NCBI GenBank assembly: GCA_021014325.1
Contig: JAJGQC010000365.1
Location: forward strand, 1 to 64,000
Source of the DNA: Plazaster borealis
Lineage: Eukaryota > Echinodermata > Asteroidea > Forcipulatida > Labidiasteridae
Reading direction: 5' to 3'
Length of the DNA: 64,000 nt
Part shown: piece after piece, positions 34,845-48,188 of the stretch
Position numbering within the stretch: the stretch's first letter is position 1
How the letters are laid out: each line of letters starts with the position of its first letter
The notes under the pieces: model-generated
What the model was told of the DNA's origin: nothing
Seen by the model: the letters and a program-made list of their open reading frames with translations, nothing else
Databases searched by the model: none
Program-made: the position numbers and the translations under genes

Positions 34845-35646
34845 ACCTTTTTTCCAGATTCAATTTGAATTTTTTTGAATTTTTTTATTCATTTATTTAT
34901 TTATTTATTTTTTATTCATGCAACAACACACTTATTTTGGAGGCCTTCGGAGGAGCAACCTCAAAGGGGCCGGCGGCGCTCCGTTCCCCACCAACTGGCC
35001 GGACAGACTCGGTCCGTGATCAAAGGAGGATCGAGAGAGCACATCGGGCATGGGTCTTCCTAGGTCGCGGGCCCCGGCAGGACCCTTGCCTTGGTGGCGC
35101 GGGGGTCCTCCAGGAAGACGGCAAAGTACGGAGTTGGAGGCCTTATGAGGAGCAACCTCAAAATATTTATTATTAATATCTTTTTATTTTTTATTTAATT
35201 TTATCTATTTATTTAGTTATTTATTTTTTGGGGGGGGGTGGGGGTCCAACTTTTAACATTATTGTGTTTATTTTGTATCTGTATAGTATAGAATATTTTA
35301 AGGGCCTACAAAATATTCATGAGGCCGTCGATCCGTTTTATTCCCAATTCACCGTATTTTTTGACCTGCCAAAAATTGAAAAGAATTCTGAAGTTCAGTT
35401 GTCCGGAAATATATCTGATTGGTTTTCAAGAGGCTGAGAGACTTTGAAATATTTATTGAGTATTTTTGAATAATTATCATTTAGCGTTGGTTGCTATGTG
35501 AGTTTATTTAGTGTGGTGCACCCAAGAAAATTCCCTGATGAAAACGCCCGCCCTCCCTCATGCGGTTAAAAATAGTTATGGTCAATTATAGTTGCACGTA
35601 GATTCCAAGCTACATACAATGTAAAAATCCCGGGATTAAGTACCGA
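34534..35646 (+). repeat. Unit 23, class S, Y type
   Basis: GC block 34939-35163. Private CTGTATAGTATAG. Confidence 0.9.
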
Positions 35647-35957
35647 CACTAACTAGCACAGTTGGATAAGTGCCGGGACTGTTTCACGCTCAGACGCCCC
35701 GGTCTGGGTTCGAGTCCGGCTGGACCTATATATAGGTACAAGACTGCTTGATGTGGCTAAAGCGTGACTGGGGTTCTGTCTTGTCTCCTCCCCTGATGGA
35801 CAGCACCAATTCAAAGGCTAGGATCGGAAACAGGGGAGGACATGCTGTGGGTCGGATGCCACGCCAGAAGGGAACTAGGGAAGCCGGATAGGGGCCAGTG
35901 TGTGCTATTAAACTGATTCCGGTGCCTGAAAGCCCGACAACCACAGCGTAACTTTTT
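35647..35957 (+). mobile_element. tRNA-derived SINE, copy 24
   Basis: A box 35654-35665, B box 35707-35717, T5 35953-35957. Confidence 0.8.
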
Positions 35958-36756
35958 ACCCTTTTTTTCCAGATTCAATTTGAATTTTTTTTGAATTATT
36001 TTATTTTGTTATTTTTTATTTTTTATTCATGCAACAACACACTTATTTTGGAGGCCTTTGGAGGAGCAACCTCAAAGGGGCCGGCGGCGCTCCGTTCCCC
36101 ACCAACTGGCCGGACAGACTCGGTCCGTGATCAAAGGAGGATCGAAAGAGCACATCGGGCATGGGTCTTCCTAGGTCGCGGGCCCCGGCGGGACCCTTGC
36201 CTTGGTGGCGCGGGGTCCTCCAGGAAGACGGCAAAGTACGGAGTTGGAGGCCTTATGAGGAGCAACCTCAAAATATTTATTATTAATATCTTTTTATTTT
36301 TTATTTAATTTTTTTAATTTTTTTTAATTTTTATTTATTTTTTTTTGGGGGGGGTCCAACTTTTAACATTATTGTGTTTATTTTGTATCTGTCTAGTATA
36401 GAATATTTTAAGGGCCTACAAAATATTCATCAGGCCGTCGATCCGTTTTATTCCCAATTCACCGTATTTTTTGACCTGCCAAAAATTGAAAAGAATTCTG
36501 AAGTTCAGTTGTCCGGAAATATATCTGATTGGTTTTCAAGAGGCTGAGAGACTTTGAAATATTTGTTGAGTATTTCTGAATAATTATCATTTAGCGTTGG
36601 TTGCTATGTGAGTTTATTAAGTGTGGTGCACCCAAGATAATTCCCTGATGAAAACGCCCGCCCTCCCTCATGTGGTCAAAAATAGTTATGGTCAATTGTA
36701 GTTGCACGTAGATTCCAAGCTACATACAATGTAAAAATCCCGGGATTAAGTACCGA
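35647..36756 (+). repeat. Unit 24, class S, X type
   Basis: GC block 36050-36273 (CCTTTGGAGG). The G tract has lost its interrupting T. Confidence 0.9.
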
Positions 36757-37066
36757 CACTAACTAGCACAGTTGGATAAGTGCCGGGACTGTTTCACGCT
36801 CAGACGCCCCGGTCTGGGTTCGAGTCCGGCTGGACCTATATATAGGTACAAGACTGCTTGATGTGGCTAAAGCGTGACTGGGGTTCTGTCTTGTCTCCTC
36901 CCCTGATGGACAGCACCAATTCAAAGGCTAGGATCGGAAACAGGGGAGGACATGCTGTGGGTCGGATGCCACGCCAGAAGGGAACTAGGAAGCCGGATAG
37001 GGGCCAGTGTGTGCTATTAAACTGATTCCGGTGCCTGAAAGCCCGACAACCACAGCGTAACTTTTT
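36757..37066 (+). mobile_element. tRNA-derived SINE, copy 25
   Basis: A box 36764-36775, B box 36817-36827, T5 37062-37066. One G lost in CTAGGAAGCC. Confidence 0.8.
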
Positions 37067-37865
37067 ACCCATTTTTCCAGATTCAATATGAATTTTTTGA
37101 ATTTTTTTATTCATTTATTTATTTATTTATTTTTATTCATGCAACAACACACTTATTTTGGAGGCCTTCGGAGGAGCAACCTCAAAGGGGCCGGCGGCGC
37201 TCCGTTCCCCACCAACTGGCCGGACAGACTCGGTCCGTGATCAAAGGAGGATCGAGAGAGCACATCGGGCATGGGTCTTCCTAGGTCGCGGGCCCCGGCA
37301 GGACCCTTGCCTTGGTGGCGCGGGGTCCTCCAGGAAGACGGCAAAGTACGGAGTTGGAGGCCTTATGAGGAGCAACCTCAAAATATTTATTATTAATATC
37401 TTTTTATTTTTATTTAATTTTATCTATTTATTTAGTTATTTATTTTTTTTTTTGGGGGTGGGGTCCAACTTTTAACATTATTGTGTTTATTTTGTATCTG
37501 TCTAGTATAGAATATTTTAAGGGCCTACAAAATATTCATCAGGCCGTCGATCCGTTTTATTCCCAATTCACCGTATTTTTTGACCTGCCAAAAATTGAAA
37601 AGAATTCTGAAGTTCAGTTGTCCGGAAATATATCTGATTGGTTTTCAAGAGGCTGAGAGACTTTGAAATATTTATTGAGTATTTTTGAATAATTATCATT
37701 TAGCGTTGGTTGCTATGTGAGTTTATTTAGTGTGGTGCACCCAAGAAAATTCCCTGATGAAAACGCCCGCCCTCCCTCATGCGGTTAAAAATAGTTATGG
37801 TCAATTATAGTTGCACGTAGATTCCAAGCTACATACAATGTAAAAATCCCGGGATTAAGTACCGA
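36757..37865 (+). repeat. Unit 25, class S, Y type
   Basis: GC block 37160-37383. Private CCCATTTTTCCAGATTCAAT just upstream. Confidence 0.9.
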
Positions 37866-38175
37866 CACTAACTAGCACAGTTGGATAAGTGCCGGGACTG
37901 TTTCACGCTCAGACGCCCCGGTCTGGGTTCGAGTCCGGCTGGACCTATATATAGGTACAAGACTGCTTGATGTGGCTAAAGCGTGACTGGGGTTCTGTCT
38001 TGTCTCCTCCCTGATGGACAGCACCAATTCAAAGGCTAGGATCGGAAACAGGGGAGGACATGCTGTGGGTCGGATGCCACGCCAGAAGGGAACTAGGGAA
38101 GCCGGATAGGGGCCAGTGTGTGCTATTAAACTGATTCCGGTGCCTGAAAGCCCGACAACCACAGCGTAACTTTTT
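37866..38175 (+). mobile_element. tRNA-derived SINE, copy 26
   Basis: A box 37873-37884, B box 37926-37936, T5 38171-38175. Confidence 0.8.
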
Positions 38176-38981
38176 ACCCTTTTTTCCAGATTCAATTTGA
38201 ATTTTTTTGAATTATTTTATTTTGTTATTTTTATTTTTTATTCATGCAACAACACACTTATTTTGGAGGCCTTCGGAGGAGCAACCTCAAAGGGCCGGCG
38301 GCGCTCCGTTCCCCACCAACTGGCCGGACAGACTCGGTCCGTGATCAAAGGAGGATCGAAAGAGCACATCGGGCATGGGTCTTCCTAGGTCGCGGGCCCC
38401 GGCGGGACCCTTGCCTTGGTGGCGCGGGGTCCTCCAGGAAGACGGCAAAGTACGGAGTTGGAGGCCTTATGAGGAGCAACCTCAAAATATTTATTATTAA
38501 TATCTTTTTATTTTTTTTTAATTTTTTAATTTTTTTTTAATTTTTATTTATTTTTTTTTTTTGGGGGGGGGGGTGGGGGTCCAACTTTTAACATTATTGT
38601 GTTTATTTTGTATCTGCCTAGTATAGAATATTTTAAGGGCCTACAAAATATTCATGAGGCCGTCGATCCGTTTTATTCCCAATTCACCGTATTTTTTGAC
38701 CTGCCAAAAATTGAAAAGAATTCTGAAGTTCAGTTGTCCGGAAATATATCTGATTGGTTTTCAAGAGGCTGAGAGACTTTGAAATATTTGTTGAGTATTT
38801 CTGAATAATTATCATTTAGCGTTGGTTGCTATGTGAGTTTATTTAGTGTGGTGCACCCAAGATAATTCCCTGATGAAAACGCCCGCCCTCCCTCATGTGG
38901 TCAAAAATAGTTATGGTCAATTGTAGTTGCACGTAGATTCCAAGCTACATACAATGTAAAAATCCCGGGATTAAGTACCGA
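37866..38981 (+). repeat. Unit 26, class S, X type
   Basis: GC block 38265-38487. Confidence 0.9.
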
Positions 38982-39292
38982 CACTAACTAGCACAGTTGG
39001 ATAAGTGCCGGGACTGTTTCACGCTCAGACGCCCCGGTCTGGGTTCGAGTCCGGCTGGACCTATATATAGGTACAAGACTGCTTGATGTGGCTAAAGCGT
39101 GACTGGGGTTCTGTCTTGTCTCCTCCCCTGATGGACAGCACCAATTCAAAGGCTAGGATCGGAAACAGGGGAGGACATGCTGTGGGTCGGATGCCACGCC
39201 AGAAGGGAACTAGGGAAGCCGGATAGGGGCCAGTGTGTGCTATTAAACTGATTCCGGTGCCTGAAAGCCCGACAACCACAGCGTAACTTTTT
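38982..39292 (+). mobile_element. tRNA-derived SINE, copy 27
   Basis: A box 38989-39000, B box 39042-39052, T5 39288-39292. Confidence 0.8.
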
Positions 39293-40098
39293 ACCCTTTT
39301 TTCCAGATTCAATTTGAATTTTTTTGAATTTTTTTATTCATTTATTTATTTATTTATTTTTTATTCATGCAACAACACACTTATTTTGGAGGCCTTCGGA
39401 GGAGCAACCTCAAAGGGGCCGGCGGCGCTCCGTTCCCCACCAACTGGCCGGACAGACTCGGTCCGTGATCAAAGGAGGATCGAGAGAGCACATCGGGCAT
39501 GGGTCTTCCTAGGTCGCGGGCCCCGGCAGGACCCTTGCCTTGGTGGCGCGGGGGTCCTCCAGGAAGACGGCAAAGTACGGAGTTGGAGGCCTTATGAGGA
39601 GCAACCTCAAAATATTTATTATTAATATCTTTTTATTTTTTATTTAATTTTATCTATTTATTTAGTTATTTATTTTTTTTTTGGGGGGGGTGGGGGTCCA
39701 ACTTTTAACATTATTGTGTTTATTTTGTATCTGTCTAGTATAGAATATTTTAAGGGCCTACAAAATATTCATGAGGCCGTCGATCCGTTTTATTCCCAAT
39801 TCACCGTATTTTTTGACCTGCCAAAAATTGAAAAGAATTCTGAAGTTCAGTTGTCCGGAAATATATCTGATTGGTTTTCAAGAGGCTGAGAGACTTTGAA
39901 ATATTTATTGAGTATTTTTGAATAATTATCATTTAGCGTTGGTTGCTATGTGAGTTTATTTAGTGTGGTGCACCCAAGAAAATTCCTTGATGAAAACGCC
40001 CGCCCTCCCTCATGCGGTCAAAAATAGTTATGGTCAATTATAGTTGCACGTAGATTCCAAGCTACATACAATGTAAAAATCCCGGGATTAAGTACCGA
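38982..40098 (+). repeat. Unit 27, class S, Y type
   Basis: GC block 39388-39612. TTCCTTGATG in the right flank, shared with unit 28. Confidence 0.9.
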
Positions 40099-40408
40099 CA
40101 CTAACTAGCACAGTTGGATAAGTGCCGGGACTGTTTCACGCTCAGACGCCCCGGTCTGGGTTCGAGTCCGGCTGGACCTATATATAGGTACAAGACTGCT
40201 TGATGTGGCTAAAGCGTGACTGGGGTTCTGTCTTGTCTCCTCCAGTGATGGACAGCACCAATTCAAAGGCTAGGATCGGAAACAGGGGAGGACATGCTGT
40301 GGGTCGGATGCCACGCCAGAAGGGAACTAGGGAAGCCGGATAGGGGCCAGTGTGTGCTATTAAACTGATTCCGGTGCCTGAAAGCCCGACAACCACAGCG
40401 TAACTTTT
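40099..40408 (+). mobile_element. tRNA-derived SINE, copy 28
   Basis: A box 40106-40117, B box 40159-40169, T4 40405-40408. Private CTCCAGTGATGG. Confidence 0.8.
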
Positions 40409-41218
40409 ACCCTTTTTACAGATTCAATTTGAATTTTTTTGAAGTTTTTTATTCATTTATTTATTTATTTATTTTTTATTCATGCAACAACACACTTATT
40501 TTGGAGGCCTTCGGAGGAGCAACCTCAAAGGGGCCGGCGGCGCTCCGTTCCCCACCAACTGGCCGGACAGACTCGGTCCGTGATCAAAGGAGGATCGAGA
40601 GAGCACATCGGGCATGGGTCTTCCTAGGTCGCGGGCCCCGGCAGGACCCTTGCCTTGGTGGCGCGGGGGTCCTCCAGGAAGACGGCAAAGTACGGAGTTG
40701 GAGGCCTTATGAGGAGCAACCTCAAAATATTTATTATTAATATCTTTTTATTTTTTATTTAATTTTATCTATTTATTTAGTTATTTATTTTTTTTTGGGG
40801 GGGGGGGGGGTGGGGGTCCAACTTTTAACATTATTGTGTTTATTTTGTATCTGTCTAGTATAGAATATTTTAAGGGCCTACAAAATATTCATGAGGCCGT
40901 CGATCCGTTTTATTCCCAATTCACCGTATTTTTTGACCTGCCAAAAATTGAAAAGAATTCTGAAGTTCAGTTGTCCGGAAATATATCTGATTGGTTTTCA
41001 AGAGGCTGAGAGACTTTGAAATATTTATTGAGTATTTTTGAATAATTATCATTTAGCGTTGGTTGCTATGTGAGTTTATTTAGTGTGGTGCACCCAAGAA
41101 AATTCCTTGATGAAAACGCCCGCCCTCCCTCATGCGGTTAAAAATAGTTATGGTCAATTATAGTTGCACGTAGATTCCAAGCTACATACAATGTAAAAAT
41201 CCCGGGATTAAGTACCGA
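40099..41218 (+). repeat. Unit 28, class S, Y type
   Basis: GC block 40503-40727. A second Y in a row, breaking the X-Y alternation. It shares TTCCTTGATG with unit 27, consistent with a single-unit duplication. Confidence 0.9.
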
Positions 41219-41528
41219 CACTAACTAGCACAGTTGGATAAGTGCCGGGACTGTTTCACGCTCAGACGCCCCGGTCTGGGTTCGAGTCCGGCTGGACCTA
41301 TATATAGGTACAAGACTGCTTGATGTGGCTAAAGCGTGACTGGGGTTCTGTCTTGTCTCCTCCCTGATGGACAGCACCAATTCAAAGGCTAGGATCGGAA
41401 ACAGGGGAGGACATGCTGTGGGTCGGATGCCACGCCAGAAGGGAACTAGGGAAGCCGGATAGGGGCCAGTGTGTGCTATTAAACTGATTCCGGTGCCTGA
41501 AAGCCCGACAACCACAGCGTAACTTTTT
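41219..41528 (+). mobile_element. tRNA-derived SINE, copy 29
   Basis: A box 41226-41237, B box 41279-41289, T5 41524-41528. Confidence 0.8.
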
Positions 41529-42328
41529 ACCCTTTTTCCAGATTCAATTTGAATTTTTTGAATTTTTTTATTTTGTTATTTTTTATTTTTATTCATGCAA
41601 CAACACACTTATTTTGGAGGCCTTCGGAGGAGCAACCTCAAAGGGGCCGGCGGCGCTCCGTTCCCCACCAACTGGCCGGACAGACTCGGTCCGTGATCAA
41701 AGGAGGATCGAAAGAGCACATCGGGCATGGGTCTTCCTAGGTCGCGGGCCCCGGCAGGACCCTTGCCTTGGTGGCGCGGGGTCCTCCAGGAAGACGACAA
41801 AGTACGGAGTTGGAGGCCTTATGAGGAGCAACCTCAAAATATTTATTATTAATATCTTTTTATTTTTTATTTAATTTTATCTATTTATTTAGTTATTTAT
41901 TTTTTTTTGGGGGGGGGGGGTGGGGGTCCAACTTTTAACATTATTGTGTTTATTTTGTATCTGTCTAGTATAGAATATTTTAAGGGCCTACAAAATATTC
42001 ATGAGGCCGTCGATCCGTTTTATTCCCAATTCACCGTATTTTTTGACCTGCCAAAAATTGAAAAGAATTCTGAAGTTCAGTTGTCCGGAAATATATCTGA
42101 TTGGTTTTCAAGAGGCTGAGAGACTTTGAAATATTTGTTGAGTATTTTTGAATAATTATCATTTAGCGTTGGTTGCTATGTGAGTTTATTTAGTGTGGTG
42201 CACCCAAGATAATTCCCTGATGAAAACGCCCGCCCTCCCTCATGCGGTTAAAAATAGTTATGGTCAATTATAGTTGCACGTAGATTCCAAGCTACATACA
42301 ATGTAAAAATCCCGGGATTAAGTACCGA
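41219..42328 (+). repeat. Unit 29, class S, X/Y hybrid
   Basis: GC block 41616-41839. X-like spacer and GAAAGAGC, but Y-like GGCAGGACC, ATCTATTTATTTAG and right flank GCGGTT, as expected of a crossover between types. Confidence 0.88.
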
Positions 42329-42637
42329 CACTAACTAGCACAGTTGGATAAGTGCCGGGACTGTTTCACGCTCAGACGCCCCGGTCTGGGTTCGAGTCCG
42401 GCTGGACCTATATAGGTACAAGACTGCTTGATGTGGCTAAAGCGTGACTGGGGTTCTGTCTTGTCTCCTCCCCTGATGGACAGCACCAATTCAAAGGCTA
42501 GGATCGGAAACAGGGGAGGACATGCTGTGGGTCGGATGCCACGCCAGAAGGGAACTAGGGAAGCCGGATAGGGGCCAGTGTGTGCTATTAAACTGATTCC
42601 GGTGCCTGAAAGCCCGACAACCACAGCGTAACTTTTT
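42329..42637 (+). mobile_element. tRNA-derived SINE, copy 30
   Basis: A box 42336-42347, B box 42389-42399, T5 42633-42637. Shortened palindrome CCTATATAGG, as in copy 13. Confidence 0.8.
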
Positions 42638-43435
42638 ACCCTTTTTTCCAGATTCAATTTGAATTTTTTTGAATTGTTTTATTTTTTTATTTTTTTATTT
42701 TTTATTCATGCAACAACACACTTATTTTGGAGGCCTTCGGAGGAGCAACCTCAAAGGGGCCGGCGGCGCTCCGTTCCCCACCAACTGGCCGGACAGACTC
42801 GGTCCGTGATCAAAGGAGGATCGAAAGAGCACATCGGGCATGGGTCTTCCTAGGTCGCGGGCCCCGGCGGGACCCTTGCCTTGGTGGCGCGGGGTCCTCC
42901 AGGAAGACGGCAAAGTACGGAGTTGGAGGCCTTATGAGGAGCAACCTCAAAATATTTATTATTAATATCTTTTTATTTTTTATTTAATTTTATCTATTTA
43001 TTTAGTTATTTGTTTTTTTTGGGGGTGTGGGGGTCCAACTTTTAACATTATTGTGTTTATTTTGTATCTGTCTAGTATAGAATATTTTAAGGGCCTACAA
43101 AATATTCATGAGGCCGTCGATCCGTTTTATTCCCAATTCACCGTATTTTTTGACCTGCCAAAAATTGAAAAGAATTCTGAAGTTCAGTTGTCCGGAAATA
43201 TATCTGATTGGTTTTCAAGAGGCTGAGAGACTTTGAAATATTTGTTGAGTATTTCTGAATAATTATCATTTAGCGTTGGTTGCTATGTGAGTTTATTTAG
43301 TGTGGTGCACCCAAGATAATTCCCTGATGAAAACGCCCGCCCTCCCTCATGTGGTCAAAAATAGTTATGGTCAATTGTAGTTGCACGTAGATTCCAAGCT
43401 ACATACAATGTAAAAATCCCGGGATTAAGTACCGA
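42329..43435 (+). repeat. Unit 30, class S, X type with Y-like tail
   Basis: GC block 42729-42952. The tail after it is ATCTATTTATTTAG (Y), then TTTCTGAA and GTGGTC (X). Confidence 0.9.
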
Positions 43436-43746
43436 CACTAACTAGCACAGTTGGATAAGTGCCGGGACTGTTTCACGCTCAGACGCCCCGGTCTGGGTTC
43501 GAGTCCGGCTGGACCTATATATAGGTACAAGACTGCTTGATGTGGCTAAAGCGTGACTGGGGTTCTGTCTTGTCTCCTCCCCTGATGGACAGCACCAATT
43601 CAAAGGCTAGGATCGGAAACAGGGGAGGACATGCTGTGGGTCGGATGCCACGCCAGAAGGGAACTAGGGAAGCCGGATAGGGGCCAGTGTGTGCTATTAA
43701 ACTGATTCCGGTGCCTGAAAGCCCGACAACCACAGCGTAACTTTTT
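43436..43746 (+). mobile_element. tRNA-derived SINE, copy 31
   Basis: A box 43443-43454, B box 43496-43506, T5 43742-43746. Confidence 0.8.
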
Positions 43747-44545
43747 ACCCTTTTTTCCAGATTCAATTTGAATTTTTTTGAATTTTTTTATTTTGTTAAT
43801 TATTTAATTTTTTATTCATGCAACAACACACTTATTTTGGAGGCCTTCGGAGGAGCAACCTCAAAGGGGCCGGCGGCGCTCCGTTCCCCACCAACTGGCC
43901 GGACAGACTCGGTCCGTGATCAAAGGAGGATCGAGAGAGCACATCGGGCATGGGTCTTCCTAGGTCGCGGGCCCCGGCAGGACCCTTGCCTTGGTGGCGC
44001 GGGGTCCTCCAGGAAGACGGCAAAGTACGGAGTTGGAGGCCTTATGAGGAGCAACCAAAAAATATTTATATTTAATATCTTTTTATTTTTATTTAATTTT
44101 ATCTATTTATTTAGTTATTTATTTTTTTTTGGGGGGGGGTGGGGGTCCAACTTTTAACATTATTGTGTTTATTTTGTATCTGTCTAGTATAGAATATTTT
44201 AAGGGCCTACAAAATATTCATGAGGCCGTCGATCCGTTTTATTCCCAATTCACCGTATTTTTTGACCTGCCAAAAATTGAAAAGAATTCTGAAGTTCAGT
44301 TGTCCGGAAATATATCTGATTGGTTTTCAAGAGGCTGAGAGACTTTGAAATATTTATTGAGTATTTTGAATAATTATCATTTAGCGTTGGTTGCTATGTG
44401 AGTTTATTTAGTGTGGTGCACCCAAGAAAATTCCCTGATGAAAACGCCCGCCCTCCCTCATGCGGTTAAAAATAGTTATGGTCAATTATAGTTGCACGTA
44501 GATTCCAAGCTACATACAATGTAAAATCCCGGGATTAAGTACCGA
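43436..44545 (+). repeat. Unit 31, class S, Y type
   Basis: GC block 43839-44062, whose end is altered (CAACCAAAAAATATTTATAT). Confidence 0.9.
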
Positions 44546-44855
44546 CACTAACTAGCACAGTTGGATAAGTGCCGGGACTGTTTCACGCTCAGACGCCCCG
44601 GTCTGGGTTCGAGTCCGGCTGGACCTATATATAGGTACAAGACTGCTTGATGTGGCTAAAGCGTGACTGGGGTTCTGTCTTGTCTCCTCCCCTGATGGAC
44701 AGCACCAATTCAAAGGCTAGGATCGGAAACAGGGAGGACATGCTGTGGGTCGGATGCCACGCCAGAAGGGAACTAGGGAAGCCGGATAGGGGCCAGTGTG
44801 TGCTATTAAACTGATTCCGGTGCCTGAAAGCCCGACAACCACAGCGTAACTTTTT
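44546..44855 (+). mobile_element. tRNA-derived SINE, copy 32
   Basis: A box 44553-44564, B box 44606-44616, T5 44851-44855. Confidence 0.8.
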
Positions 44856-45657
44856 ACCCTTTTTTTCCAGATTCAATTTGAATTTTTTTTGAATTATTTT
44901 ATTTTGTTATTTTTTATTTTTTATTCATGCAACAACACACTTATTTTGGAGGCCTTCGGAGGAGCAACCTCAAAGGGGCCGGCGGCGCTCCGTTCCCCAC
45001 CAACTGGCCGGACAGACTCGGTCCGTGATCAAAGGAGGATCGAAAGAGCACATTGGGCATGGGTCTTCCTAGGTCGCGGGCCCCGGCGGGACCCTTGCCT
45101 TGGTGGCGCGGGGGTCCTCCAGGAAGACGGCAAAGTACGGAGTTGGAGGCCTTATGAGGAGCAACCTCAAAATATTTATTATTAATATCTTTTTATTTTT
45201 TATTTAATTTTATCTATTTATTTAGTTATTTATTTTTTTTTGGGGGGGGTGGGGGTCCAACTTTTAACATTATTGTGTTTATTTTGTATCTGTCTAGTAT
45301 AGAATATTTTAAGGGCCTACAAAATATTCATCAGGCCGTCGATCCGTTTTATTCCCAATTCACCGTATTTTTTGACCTGCCAAAAATTGAAAAGAATTCT
45401 GAAGTTCAGTTGTCCGGAAATATATCTGATTGGTTTTCAAGAGGCTGAGAGACTTTGAAATATTTGTTGAGTATTTCTGAATAATTATCATTTAGCGTTG
45501 GTTGCTATGTGAGTTTATTTAGTGTGGTGCACCCAAGATAATTCCCTGATGAAAACGCCCGCCCTCCCTCATGTGGTCAAAAATAGTTATGGTCAATTGT
45601 AGTTGCACGTAGATTCCAAGCTACATACAATGTAAAAATCCCGGGATTAAGTACCGA
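44546..45657 (+). repeat. Unit 32, class S, X type with Y-like tail
   Basis: GC block 44948-45172 (CACATTGGGC). Confidence 0.9.
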
Positions 45658-45966
45658 CACTAACTAGCACAGTTGGATAAGTGCCGGGACTGTTTCACGC
45701 TCAGACGCCCCGGTCTGGGTTCGAGTCCGGCTGGACCTATATATAGGTACAAGACTGCTTGATGTGGCTAAAGCGTGACTGGGGTTCTGTCTTGTCTCCT
45801 CCCTGATGGACAGCACCAATTCAAAGGCTAGGATCGGAAACAGGGGAGGACATGCTGTGGGTCGGATGCCACGCCAGAAGGGAACTAGGAAGCCGGATAG
45901 GGGCCAGTGTGTGCTATTAAACTGATTCCGGTGCCTGAAAGCCCGACAACCACAGCGTAACTTTTT
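45658..45966 (+). mobile_element. tRNA-derived SINE, copy 33
   Basis: A box 45665-45676, B box 45718-45728, T5 45962-45966. Lost bases in CTCCC and CTAGGAAG. Confidence 0.8.
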
Positions 45967-46766
45967 ACCCTTTTTTCCAGATTCAATTTGAATTTTTGAA
46001 TTTTTATTCATTTATTTATTTATTTATTTTTATTCATGCAACAACACACTTATTTTGGAGGCCTTCGGAGGAGCAACCTCAAAGGGGCCGGCGGCGCTCC
46101 GTTCCCACCAACTGGCCGGACAGACTCGGTCCGTGATCAAAGGAGGATCGAGAGCACATCGGGCATGGGTCTTCCTAGGTCGCGGGCCCCGGCAGGACCC
46201 TTGCCTTGGTGGCGCGGGGTCCTCCAGGAAGACGGCAAAGTACGGAGTTGGAGGCCTTATGAGGAGCAACCTCAAAATATTTATTATTAATATCTTTTTA
46301 TTTTTTATTTAATTTTATCTATTTATTTAGTTATTTATTTATTTTTTTGGGGGGGGGGTGGGGGTCCAACTTTTAACATTATTGTGTTTATTTTGTATCT
46401 GTCTAGTATAGAATATTTTAAGGGCCTACAAAATATTCATGAGGCCGTCGATCCGTTTTATTCCCAATTCACCGTATTTTTTGACCTGCCAAAAATTGAA
46501 AAGAATTCTGAAGTTCAGTTGTCCGGAAATATATCTGATTGGTTTTCAAGAGGCTGAGAGACTTTGAAATATTTATTGAGTATTTTTGAATAATTATCAT
46601 TTAGCGTTGGTTGCTATGTGAGTTTATTTAGTGTGGTGCACCCAAGAAAATTCCCTGATGAAAACGCCCGCCCTCCCTCATGCGGTTAAAAATAGTTATG
46701 GTCAATTATAGTTGCACGTAGATTCCAAGCTACATACAATGTAAAAATCCCGGGATTAAGTACCGA
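45658..46766 (+). repeat. Unit 33, class S, Y type
   Basis: GC block 46057-46277, with several contractions (GTTCCCACC, CGAGAGCAC). Confidence 0.9.
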
Positions 46767-47074
46767 CACTAACTAGCACAGTTGGATAAGTGCCGGGACT
46801 GTTTCACGCTCAGACGCCCCGGTCTGGGTTCGAGTCCGGCTGGACCTATATATAGGTACAAGACTGCTTGATGTGGCTAAAGCGTGACTGGGGTTCTGTC
46901 TTGTCTCCTCCCTGATGGACAGCACCAATTCAAAGGCTAGGATCGGAAACAGGGAGGACATGCTGTGGGTCGGATGCCACGCCAGAAGGGAACTAGGGAA
47001 GCCGGATAGGGGCCAGTGTGTGCTATTAAACTGATTCCGGTGCCTGAAAGCCCGACAACCACAGCGTAACTTTT
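46767..47074 (+). mobile_element. tRNA-derived SINE, copy 34
   Basis: A box 46774-46785, B box 46827-46837, T4 47071-47074. Confidence 0.8.
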
Positions 47075-47877
47075 ACCCTTTTTCCAGATTCAATTTGAAT
47101 TTTTTTGAATTATTTTATTTTGTTATTTTTTATTTTTATTCATGCAACAACACACTTATTTTGGAGGCCTTCGGAGGAGCAACCTCAAAGGCCGGCGGCG
47201 CTCCGTTCCCCACCAACTGGCCGGACAGACTCGGTCCGTGATCAAAGGAGGATCGAAAGAGCACATCGGGCATGGGTCTTCCTAGGTCGCGGGCCCGGCG
47301 GGACCCTTGCCTTGGTGGCGCGGGGTCCTCCAGGAAGACGGCAAAGTACGGAGTTGGAGGCCTTATGAGGAGCAACCTCAAAATATTTATTATTAATATC
47401 TTTTTATTTTTTATTTAATTTTTTTAATTTTTTTTAATTTTTATTTATTTTTTTTGGGGGGGGGGGGGGTGGGGGTCCAACTTTTAACATTATTGTGTTT
47501 ATTTTGTATCTGTCTAGTATAGAATATTTTAAGGGCCTACAAAATATTCATCAGGCCGTCGATCCGTTTTATTCCCAATTCACCGTATTTTTTGACCTGC
47601 CAAAAATTGAAAAGAATTCTGAAGTTCAGTTGTCCGGAAATATATCTGATTGGTTTTCAAGAGGCTGAGAGACTTTGAAATATTTGTTGAGTATTTCTGA
47701 ATAATTATCATTTAGCGTTGGTTGCTATGTGAGTTTATTTACTGTGGTGCACCCAAGATAATTCCCTGATGAAAACGCCCGCCCTCCCTCATGTGGTCAA
47801 AAATAGTTATGGTCAATTGTAGTTGCACGTAGATTCCAAGCTACATACAATGTAAAAATCCCGGGATTAAGTACCGA
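46767..47877 (+). repeat. Unit 34, class S, X type
   Basis: GC block 47163-47383 (CAAAGGCCGG, GGGCCCGGCGG). Confidence 0.9.
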
Positions 47878-48188
47878 CACTAACTAGCACAGTTGGATAA
47901 GTGCCGGGACTGTTTCACGCTCAGACGCCCCGGTCTGGGTTCAAGTCCGGCTGGACCTATATATAGGTACAAGACTGCTTGATGTGGCTAAAGCGTGACT
48001 GGGGTTCTGTCTTGTCTCCTCCCCTGATGGACAGCACCAATTCAAAGGCTAGGATCGGAAACAGGGGAGGACATGCTGTGGGTCGGATGCCACGCCAGAA
48101 GGGAACTAGGGAAGCCGGATAGGGGCCAGTGTGTGCTATTAAACTGATTCCGGTGCCTGAAAGCCCGACAACCACAGCGTAACTTTTT
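47878..48188 (+). mobile_element. tRNA-derived SINE, copy 35
   Basis: A box 47885-47896, B box 47938-47948 reading GGTTCAAGTCC, the only B-box substitution seen in the array and still within the tRNA consensus. T5 48184-48188. Confidence 0.8.
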
